Assembly: GCA_964642445.1 (NCBI GenBank)
Contig: CAZXQZ010000173.1
Span: forward strand, 1 to 9,801
Direction of reading: 5' to 3'
From: SSC4 sp964642445
GTDB taxonomy: Bacteria > Chloroflexota > Anaerolineae > SSC4 > Amarolineaceae
Length of the DNA stretch: 9,801 bases
Numbering within the stretch: the stretch's first letter is position 1; each line of letters starts with the position of its first letter. Of this stretch, positions 1 to 5,406 are shown in pieces. A program made the position numbers and the translations under genes. The notes beneath the pieces were generated by a model that worked only from the letters and a program-made list of their open reading frames with translations, did not search any database and was not told the DNA's origin.

Positions 1-32
1 CCCCGAGTACATGCCACCCGGTAATGGCCGCA

Positions 33-83
33 CAAAAGAAAAAGGGGTGGATGCCGGCTGATTGCAGCCGGCATCCACCCCTT
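33..83 (-). terminator. Intrinsic terminator of the suf locus
   Basis: A perfect 19-bp stem (42-60 pairing with 65-83, GC-rich) closes on a 4-base ATTG loop. Read on the minus strand it is followed directly by a T-rich run, TTTTTCTTTTG, of which the first two T lie at the foot of the stem. It lies 20 bases past the stop codon of the last gene. Nothing T-rich follows on the plus strand, so it works for minus-strand transcripts only. It marks the end of the operon. Confidence 0.93.
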
Positions 84-103
84 ATGGGTGACTGATCTTG
101 GGC

Positions 104-409
104 CTAAAAACTGCCTAGCTCCTCACGCGCTTCTTCGCTCAACATGCTGGGATTCCAGAACGGCGTCCACACCAGGTTGATGTTGACCTCTTCCAATTCC
201 GGGAAGGCCTGGTGGACGTAGCGCTGCGCATCGCCCAGGATCATCGGACCGACCGGGCAGCCGGGGCTGGTCAGGGTCATCGTGATCGTCGCCAGTTTGT
301 CTTCGACTTCGATATCGTAGACGAGACCCAGATCGACCACGTTCAACATGAGCTCCGGATCTTTGACCGTGGCCCGCATCACTTCACGAATCTCATCGGG
401 TGTTGGCAT
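104..409 (-). CDS. sufT: SufT/MIP18-family (DUF59) Fe-S maturation protein
   Basis: A 101-residue cytosolic protein of the DUF59/MIP18 family, which acts as an accessory factor in Fe-S protein maturation (SufT in bacteria, PaaD and CIA2 relatives). Visible marks are the N-terminal helix followed by DPELMLNVVDLGLVYDI (residues 17-33), the TSPGCP turn with the single conserved Cys51, and the family C-terminus WTPFWNPSMLSEEAREELG (81-99). It is a bare single domain of usual length, with no paaD-type zinc ribbon. The ATG is preceded by a strong CAGGAGGT site 5 bases upstream, so the start is firm. It lies 29 bases after the Rieske gene and is the last gene before the terminator. The family is clear; the exact client proteins cannot be told. 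Confidence 0.92.
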   Translation of the reverse strand: MPTPDEIREVMRATVKDPELMLNVVDLGLVYDIEVEDKLATITMTLTSPGCPVGPMILGDAQRYVHQAFPELEEVNINLVWTPFWNPSMLSEEAREELGSF

Positions 410-438
410 CGTTACCTCCTGTAATCCACCGGCGGTCT

Positions 439-750
439 CTAGATCGACTCAACCAGTACGTCATCGCCGGTGACCTGAACGTCATAGGTTGGTACCGGCT
501 CGAACGCCGGCATTTTGGTCGCCGCACCGGTGCGCACGTCGAAACGCGCACCGTGCCGCGGACACTCGATTTCACTACCGCTGAGGTCGCCCTCGACCAG
601 GTTTCCCCCATCGTGCGTACACACATCCTCGATGGCGTAGAAGGCCCCGTCGACGTTGAAGATGGCAACCGGAATCCCGTCGATCTCCACCAGTTTTTTG
701 CCGCCGACTGGGATGTCGTCTCGGGCTGCCACGCGTACGAACCGCTTCAT
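439..750 (-). CDS. Small Rieske [2Fe-2S] ferredoxin
   Basis: A 103-residue single-domain Rieske protein. Both cluster-binding boxes are intact: C44-T-H46 in CTHDGG and C63-P-R-H66 in CPRHG, giving the two-Cys/two-His set of a [2Fe-2S] cluster. There is no signal peptide or membrane helix, so it is a soluble cytosolic ferredoxin like the small subunits of NirD and dioxygenase ferredoxins. No partner oxygenase or reductase is nearby; the gene sits between sufU and sufT, 22 bases after the former. Small Rieske proteins are known neighbours of suf genes in several bacterial groups, but their role there is unclear; electron donation during cluster assembly is an inference. The ribosome site is weak (GAGG, 8 bases from the ATG). 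Confidence 0.93.
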   Translation of the reverse strand: MKRFVRVAARDDIPVGGKKLVEIDGIPVAIFNVDGAFYAIEDVCTHDGGNLVEGDLSGSEIECPRHGARFDVRTGAATKMPAFEPVPTYDVQVTGDDVLVESI

Positions 751-772
751 GCGTTATGCCTCTTCTTTTGTG

Positions 773-1153
773 CTATTCATCATCGCTGTGCAAACCCCAC
801 ACGCCGGCTTTGAGCACCTTGAGCGGCAGCAGTGCACATTTCATCCGAACTGGCCCAATCTCGATGCCAAGCAGGTCGAGAATATCATCTTTCGTCCACT
901 GCTTCAGCTCATCCAACGGTCGCCCAATGATCTCGTCCATCATCATCGACGCAGAGGCCTGGCTGATGGCGCAGCCCTTGCCGTGAAAGGCGGCATCGAC
1001 CACTACGTCGTCCTCGATCCGCAGGTCGATCGTGATTTCGTCTCCGCAGAACGGGTTGGTATCGTGATAACTGATCGTAGGCTCGTCCAGTTGTCCGTGA
1101 TGGTGTGGATGCCGGTAGTGGGCAAGGATCTCCGAGCGGTAGAGGTCGTCCAT
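773..1153 (-). CDS. sufU: SufU-like sulfur acceptor / Fe-S scaffold (second copy)
   Basis: A 126-residue protein of the IscU/SufU fold. The three conserved cysteines and the Asp are present: Cys36 and Asp38 in NPFCGDE, Cys61 in GKGCAISQASASMM, and Cys106 in RMKCALLPLKVL. SufU takes persulfide sulfur from SufS through a bound zinc. The Lys before the third Cys and the lack of the LPPVK chaperone motif place it with SufU rather than IscU. However, there are only 44 residues between the second and third Cys, as in IscU, so the roughly 18-residue insert of Bacillus SufU (recalled) is missing. It starts 17 bases after sufS with a strong AGGAGG site. It shares the fold and all four ligands with the other copy at 2412-2873 but has clearly diverged from it. 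Confidence 0.9.
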   Translation of the reverse strand: MDDLYRSEILAHYRHPHHHGQLDEPTISYHDTNPFCGDEITIDLRIEDDVVVDAAFHGKGCAISQASASMMMDEIIGRPLDELKQWTKDDILDLLGIEIGPVRMKCALLPLKVLKAGVWGLHSDDE

Positions 1154-1170
1154 CGAGTGCTTCCTCCTGG

Positions 1171-2415
1171 CTATGCCAGCCCAAACACGCTGCGCGCCCG
1201 GTCCAACACCTCGACCAGGCGATCGACTTCCGCTGGCGTGTTGTAGACATAAAAGCTGGCGCGGGCCGTGGCCGCCAGGCCGTAGCGGTCGTGCAGGGGC
1301 TGTGCGCAGTGATGCCCGGCCCGAATGGCAATGCCTTCACTGTCCAGGATAGCTGCCAGGTCGTGCGGGTGGATGTCGCCCAGGGTGAAGGCCACTACCC
1401 CACCGCGTTGATCGGCGTTGGGCCCGATGATGTGCAGGCCTTCGACCTGCGCCATCTGGTCCATGGCGTACGTCACCAGGGCATGCTCGTGCGCCTGCAC
1501 GGCGGGCATACCCAGCTCCTCCAGGAAAGCCACCGCAGCGCCCAGGCCAATCGCTTCCGCAATGGCGGGTGTGCCGGCTTCGAATTTCCAGGGCAGCACG
1601 TTCCAGCGCGAGCCGCTCAAGCGTACCTCGCGGATCATCTCGCCACCACCCATGAACGGCGGCATTGCCTCCAACAGCTCGCGCCGGCCGTACAGCACGC
1701 CGATTCCGGTCGGGCCGCACATCTTGTGACCGGAGAAGGCCAGAAAGTCGACGTCAAGCGCCTGCACGTCGACCGGGAGGTGCGGCACACTTTGCGCGGC
1801 ATCGACCACAGTTACCGCCCCGACGGCATGCGCAGCCTGGACCAGCTCTGCCACCGGGTTGATGGTGCCCAGGACGTTGGACATGGCCGTAAAGGCGAAC
1901 AGTTTGGTGTGCGGGGTCAGCAGGTCAGGCAGAAGGTCGAGGCGCAGCTGGCCGTAATCATCGACGGGCACGTAACGCAGTGTGGCACCCGTGCGCTGAC
2001 AGGCCAGCTGCCAGGGCACGATGTTGGAGTGGTGCTCCATCTCAGTAATCAGGACTTCGTCGCCTGGTACCAGGTTCGCACTGCTCCAGCTGTACGCCAG
2101 CAGGTTGATGGCTTCGGTCGTATTGCGTGTCCAGATGACCTGTTTAGCGCTGGGGGCATTGATGAAACGCGCCACCCGCCCGCGTGCTGCCTCGAATGCA
2201 GCCGTGGCGTCTTCGCTCAGCGTATAAACGCCGCGATGCACATTGGCGTGCTCGTTGGCATAGTAGTGCTGCAGGCGCTCGATGACGATGTCAGGTTTCT
2301 GGGCGCTGGCGGTGCTGTCCAGGTAGACGAGCGGCTTACCATGAATGGTGCGCTGCAGGATTGGGAAACGGGCGCGTACCGCCGTGACATCGAGCGACTG
2401 CACGGTGACTGTCAT
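1171..2415 (-). CDS. sufS: SufS group II cysteine desulfurase
   Basis: A 414-residue PLP enzyme that removes sulfur from L-cysteine, leaving alanine and an enzyme persulfide. Landmarks in order: substrate-loop start LVYLDSTASAQKP (29-41), the EMEHHSNIVPW segment (125-135, His128/His129 near the cofactor), cofactor-binding VVDAAQS (203-209, Asp205 and Gln208), PLP Lys231 in SGHKMCGPTGIG, and catalytic Cys370 in RAGHHCAQPL followed by RASFYVYNT (385-393). The short active-site loop marks group II (SufS/CsdA), not IscS. His351 in HPHD lies 19 residues before the catalytic Cys, the position of the Bacillus SufS His that swaps onto the SufU zinc (recalled), which fits the SufU neighbours. Its ATG overlaps the stop of the upstream sufU (ATGA), so translation is likely coupled. 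Confidence 0.96.
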   Translation of the reverse strand: MTVTVQSLDVTAVRARFPILQRTIHGKPLVYLDSTASAQKPDIVIERLQHYYANEHANVHRGVYTLSEDATAAFEAARGRVARFINAPSAKQVIWTRNTTEAINLLAYSWSSANLVPGDEVLITEMEHHSNIVPWQLACQRTGATLRYVPVDDYGQLRLDLLPDLLTPHTKLFAFTAMSNVLGTINPVAELVQAAHAVGAVTVVDAAQSVPHLPVDVQALDVDFLAFSGHKMCGPTGIGVLYGRRELLEAMPPFMGGGEMIREVRLSGSRWNVLPWKFEAGTPAIAEAIGLGAAVAFLEELGMPAVQAHEHALVTYAMDQMAQVEGLHIIGPNADQRGGVVAFTLGDIHPHDLAAILDSEGIAIRAGHHCAQPLHDRYGLAATARASFYVYNTPAEVDRLVEVLDRARSVFGLA

Positions 2416-2873
2416 GGTCCTTCTACCTCGTCGAGCGGCACGAACCCTTCCGAGCGGTGTTCGGGTAGGGTGACGCCGTAGGCCGCGGCCATACGCTGCC
2501 GCCGCAGCTCGCGCACGGCATTTTGCGCCGTGGTCAGGCCGAGTGTGGCACAGCGCAGGCGGGTCGCTGCAATCTCGCGACCCAACAGGTCGATGATGAC
2601 GTTGCTGTCGGTATTTTCGATGTCGGCGAGCGTCTTGCCGGCGAACATCTCCATGACCATCGATGCCGCCGCCTGGCTGATGGTGCAGCCATCGCCCTCG
2701 AAGCTCAACCCCGTGACCTGTTCACTTCCGTTGGTCTGTACATAGACGGTCACGATGTCGCCACAGCCTGGGTTTCCCCCCTGCATGACCACATCGGCCG
2801 GGTCGGTAACGCCGTAGCCGCGCGGCGTTTCGTAATGATCCAGGATGAAATCGATTTTGGCTTGTCGGTCCAC
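2412..2873 (-). CDS. sufU: SufU-like sulfur acceptor / Fe-S scaffold (first copy)
   Basis: A 153-residue IscU/SufU-fold protein with Cys37 and Asp39 in NPGCGD, Cys63 in GDGCTISQAAASMV, and Cys108 in RLRCATLGLTTAQ, so all zinc/cluster ligands are kept. As in the copy at 773-1153, the spacing between the second and third Cys is short (44 residues between) and the IscU LPPVK motif is absent. It carries about 25 extra residues after the core (roughly 128-153, Pro- and Glu-rich) not seen in the other copy. The start is a GTG with a CAGGAAA site just upstream; the in-between ATG runs straight into a TAG. It overlaps sufS by four bases. Its place before sufS makes it a likely SufS partner, but which copy is the main acceptor cannot be told. 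Confidence 0.9.
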   Translation of the reverse strand: MDRQAKIDFILDHYETPRGYGVTDPADVVMQGGNPGCGDIVTVYVQTNGSEQVTGLSFEGDGCTISQAAASMVMEMFAGKTLADIENTDSNVIIDLLGREIAATRLRCATLGLTTAQNAVRELRRQRMAAAYGVTLPEHRSEGFVPLDEVEGP

Positions 2874-2926
2874 TACATTTCCTGCCCGCCGGTTATGATG
2901 CGCCAGGCTGCCCCAGCGCGACGTCG

Positions 2927-2955
2927 ATTGTACTGCGTTTCAAACAAATCCGCAA
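2927..2955 (-). promoter_or_regulatory. Candidate internal promoter for sufU-sufS-sufU-Rieske-sufT
   Basis: On the minus strand a TACAAT -10 box (2927-2932, five of six consensus bases) is preceded by exactly 17 bases and a TTGCGG -35 box (2950-2955, three of six). Transcription would begin near 2920, about 47 bases before the GTG of the first sufU. The 143-base gap between the rhodanese stop and sufU is unusually wide for this locus, which supports a promoter here. The weak -35 box keeps this tentative. Confidence 0.45.
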
Positions 2956-3016
2956 GGTGTACGCGCCAGCCGTCAACGAATCCCAGGCACGAATGAACGA
3001 ATCATGCCTCACGCGT

Positions 3017-3874
3017 TTAGCGCTCGATCGGTACGTTGACCAGGTTCCCCCACTCGGTCCACGAGCCATCGTAATTACGCACGTTGGGATAACCGAGCAG
3101 GTAGGTGAGCACAAACCAGGTGTGCGACGAACGTTCGCCGATGCGGCAGTAGGCGACGACGTTGTCATCGGGGTGCAGGCCCTGTTCGGTCTCGTAGATC
3201 GCGCGCAGCTCGCTGGCCGGCTTGAAGGTGCCGTCGGCATTGGCGGCGCGTGCCCAGGGGATGTTGCGCGCACCGGGGATATGTCCCCCGCGCAGAGCAC
3301 CCTCCTGCGGGTAGTTGGGCATGTGCAGCAGCTCACCGCTGAACTCGCCCGGCGAACGCACGTCGACGAGCGGGCGCTGATCGCGGATGTGCTCCAGGAC
3401 CTGGTCGCGCGTGGCACGGATCTTGTAGTCGGCGCGCGCGGGCGCTTTGTAGGTGGTGGCCGGGTACGACGGCACGTCACGATCCATGGGACGCCCCTCG
3501 GCTTCCCACCGGGCACGGCCACCGTCCATGACGCGGGCGTTGGTGTGCCCAAACAACTGGAAGACCCAAAACGCATAGGTGGCCCACCAGTTATTCTTGT
3601 CACCGTAGAAGACGACCAGGGTGTCGTTGCCGATGCCGTGTTCGGACATCAGCGCCTCGAATTTTTTGCGATCCAGGTAGTCGCGCCGGACCGGGTCGTT
3701 CAGATCTTTCTGCCAATCGATCTGCACCGCACCAGGGATGTGTTTGATGTCGTACATCAGAATGTCTTCGTTCGATTCGACCAACCGCACGTTGGGGTCG
3801 TGCAGGTGGTCGGCGACCCACTGGGTCGATACCAGCACCTCTGGATGGGCGTAGGTGTCACTGGACATGGTCAT
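3017..3874 (-). CDS. Two-domain rhodanese, thiosulfate sulfurtransferase type
   Basis: A 285-residue cytosolic sulfurtransferase of the tandem-rhodanese type. The N-terminal domain (about 12-130) ends in VMDGGRARWEAEG and has no active Cys: the matching loop reads VVFYGDKNNWWA with Asp92. The C-terminal domain (about 153-285) has the DVRSPGEF signature (171-178), GHIPGARNIPW (197-207) and the active loop CRIGERS with Cys243, which takes up sulfur as a persulfide. This loop matches actinobacterial-type thiosulfate sulfurtransferases (CysA/SseA-like, recalled). Two ATGs are possible (3874 and 3868); the first is chosen because AAGGGG lies at good distance. It sits between sufD and sufU in the same direction, suggesting a role in sulfur supply for cluster assembly or in thiosulfate/cyanide handling; the substrate is not shown by sequence. 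Confidence 0.93.
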   Translation of the reverse strand: MTMSSDTYAHPEVLVSTQWVADHLHDPNVRLVESNEDILMYDIKHIPGAVQIDWQKDLNDPVRRDYLDRKKFEALMSEHGIGNDTLVVFYGDKNNWWATYAFWVFQLFGHTNARVMDGGRARWEAEGRPMDRDVPSYPATTYKAPARADYKIRATRDQVLEHIRDQRPLVDVRSPGEFSGELLHMPNYPQEGALRGGHIPGARNIPWARAANADGTFKPASELRAIYETEQGLHPDDNVVAYCRIGERSSHTWFVLTYLLGYPNVRNYDGSWTEWGNLVNVPIER

Positions 3875-3903
3875 TGGTACCCCTTTTGTTTATGAATGTG
3901 TCT

Positions 3904-3951
3904 CTGCCGCTGCGGAGTCTGCACCCCCAGGTGCAGACTCCGCAGCGGCAG
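3904..3951. repeat. Perfect 22-bp palindromic hairpin
   Basis: A perfect inverted repeat of 22 bp per arm (3904-3925 and 3930-3951) surrounds a 4-base CCCA loop. It lies about 30 bases before the rhodanese start codon, so the rhodanese leader RNA would fold into this hairpin if transcribed from sufD. There is no T run after it on either strand, so it is not a simple terminator. It looks like a REP-type palindromic element or an mRNA-stabilising/insulating structure. Confidence 0.85.
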
Positions 3952-3958
3952 CAAGGTC

Positions 3959-3978
3959 TCCGCACCTGGGGGTGCGGA
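3959..3978. repeat. Short hairpin, diverged inverted copy of its neighbour
   Basis: An 8-bp stem (TCCGCACC / GGTGCGGA) with a TGGG loop. The stretch 3961-3985 matches the reverse complement of the core of the adjacent 22-bp palindrome at 24 of 25 positions, so the two look like an inverted pair of related units, one of which has lost part of its left arm. Confidence 0.75.
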
Positions 3979-3988
3979 CTCCGCAGGT

Positions 3989-4039
3989 GAACGCACAGTG
4001 CACACACACCAAAAAAAGTTCTCTGTGCACTGTGCGTTC
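3989..4039. repeat. 16-bp inverted repeat with A/T tract in the loop
   Basis: Perfect 16-bp arms (3989-4004 and 4024-4039, GAACGCACAGTGCACA and its complement) flank a 19-base loop containing seven A on the plus strand, seven T on the minus strand. A 10-base direct repeat GTTCTCTGTG occurs at 4018-4027 and 4036-4045, overlapping loop and right arm. It sits 12 bases past the sufD stop. The T tract is inside the loop rather than after the stem, so a terminator role is doubtful; it may be part of the same palindromic repeat block as the two hairpins beside it. Confidence 0.8.
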
Positions 4040-4051
4040 TCTGTGGTTAAC

Positions 4052-5398
4052 CTACACACCAATCCGCCGGCCGATTGCGGCCTCCAGTTTTTCGCGCACC
4101 CCCTCCAGCGGGATGCGGGTCAGCACTTCCTCGAAGAAGCCGGATACGATCATGTGCTCGGCCTGTTCCTTGTGCAGACCGCGGCTCATCAGGTAAAACA
4201 GGTACTCCTCTTCCACCTGCGCCACGGTCACGCCGTGGGTGCAGCGCACGTCGTCAGCCGAAATCTCGAGGCCCGGCACCGAGTCGGCACGCGCATCCTT
4301 GCTCAGGATCAGGTTCTGGTTCTTCTGGTACGCATTGGTTTTCTGCGCGTGCGGCTCGACGCGGATCATGCCGCGCCACACGGCCCGTGCCCGGTCACGC
4401 AGAGCGCCCTTGTACAGCAGGTCGCTAACCGTATTGGGCGCCACGTGGCGCTGCAAGGTGTCGAGGTCGATGTGCTGGCGCTGCGTGGCAAAGAGCACAC
4501 CCAACATCTCACTAAACGCGCCGGGACCGTTGAGGTCGGCGCGCTGGAAGGTCTTGGTCACCCGGCTGCCCAGCTGGCTGGTCACCCAGCGCACCTGGGC
4601 ATCGCGGCCCACCACCGCCCGCTCGCGCGAGAAGTTCCAGACATTGCTGCCCCAGCTCTGCAGGCTGATGTAGTTCACCCGCGCACCGGGCCGCACGATC
4701 AGCTCGACGATACCGCTGTGGAAGTCCTGGCCCGTGCGCTCGTTGAGCGAAACCATCTCCTCCAGGTAGGTCACTTCGCTGCCCTCTTCGGCCACAACGA
4801 TGGTGTGCGAGAAATTGCCGACACCCGCTTCGTCCTGGGTAATCAGGGCCTGCAGCGGCTCGTCGACAACCACGCCGCGCGGGATGTAGAGAAAGGTGCC
4901 GTTGTTCCACAGCGCGGCGTGCAGCGCGGCGAACTTGTCGTCATTGGGCAGCGGCACCGCCTCGGTCATGAAGTATTTCTGCACCAGGTCCGGGTGCTGG
5001 CGCACCGCAGTAGTGAGATCGGTGAAGATTACACCGCGCGCCGCCAGGTCGGGCCGCAGGCTGGCGTACATCAGGTCGGCATCGCGGTGTACGATGGCAC
5101 CTGCGTTGCTGCTGAGCGTCGCCAGCTCTTCCTGGACCGCCGGTGGCAGATCGGTCTGTTTCTCCACGCGCACGTCACGCGGCGCAACCAGGGGGCGTAC
5201 AGTGTCCAGCTTCAGGCCGGCCAGGCGCGTGCGACGCCACGTCTCTTCCTGGCCGGTGGGCATGGGCAGCTCTTCGAAGAAGCGCCAGGCCAGCCGGCGC
5301 TGGTCGAGCATCCACGCCGGCTCAGCGCGTAGGGCCGAAAGCGCCTCGACCGCCGTCTGCGACAGCGTCTCAGGTACTACCAGTTCTTGGGTCATCAT
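4052..5398 (-). CDS. sufD: SufD, Fe-S assembly scaffold subunit
   Basis: SufD pairs with SufB and, through SufC, forms the SufBC2D complex that builds Fe-S clusters; it has no enzymatic site of its own. The protein of 448 residues shows the right-handed beta-helix core shared with SufB (VNYISLQSWGSNVWNFSRER, about 241-260) and the C-terminal helical SufC-binding region EEYLFYLMSRG (397-407). Cys386 and His388 in RCTHGVTV match the CxHG site of E. coli SufD whose His360 is needed for cluster formation (recalled). The start is placed at the ATG with GAGG 6 bases upstream; a GTG at 5410 that overlaps the sufB stop (GTGA) and an ATG at 5395 are alternatives differing by a few residues. It directly follows sufB, so translation is probably coupled. 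Confidence 0.94.
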   Translation of the reverse strand: MMTQELVVPETLSQTAVEALSALRAEPAWMLDQRRLAWRFFEELPMPTGQEETWRRTRLAGLKLDTVRPLVAPRDVRVEKQTDLPPAVQEELATLSSNAGAIVHRDADLMYASLRPDLAARGVIFTDLTTAVRQHPDLVQKYFMTEAVPLPNDDKFAALHAALWNNGTFLYIPRGVVVDEPLQALITQDEAGVGNFSHTIVVAEEGSEVTYLEEMVSLNERTGQDFHSGIVELIVRPGARVNYISLQSWGSNVWNFSRERAVVGRDAQVRWVTSQLGSRVTKTFQRADLNGPGAFSEMLGVLFATQRQHIDLDTLQRHVAPNTVSDLLYKGALRDRARAVWRGMIRVEPHAQKTNAYQKNQNLILSKDARADSVPGLEISADDVRCTHGVTVAQVEEEYLFYLMSRGLHKEQAEHMIVSGFFEEVLTRIPLEGVREKLEAAIGRRIGV

Positions 5399-5406
5399 GA
5401 TCGGCC

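Noticed and set aside
1..32. Coding or RNA feature at the left edge
   Set aside because: Beyond the terminator only about 30 bases are visible, with no open frame or structure that can be supported.
1105..2481. 458-residue plus-strand open frame
   Set aside because: It is antisense to sufS and sufU, has no recognisable domain, and its composition (many His, Arg, Gln) is that of a reverse-strand shadow of a GC-rich gene.
2990..3014. Terminator after the rhodanese gene
   Set aside because: Only a 5-base AGGCA/TGCCT stem with a long loop is found and no T run follows.
3989..4039. Hairpin after sufD as an intrinsic terminator
   Set aside because: The seven-T tract lies in the loop rather than after the stem on the minus strand, so the usual terminator layout is not met.
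3904..4045. CRISPR array
   Set aside because: The repeats are palindromes of different length and sequence without regular spacers, and no cas gene is present.
3896..5332. 478-residue plus-strand open frame
   Set aside because: It lies antisense to sufD and begins inside the palindromic block; the protein shows no family motif.
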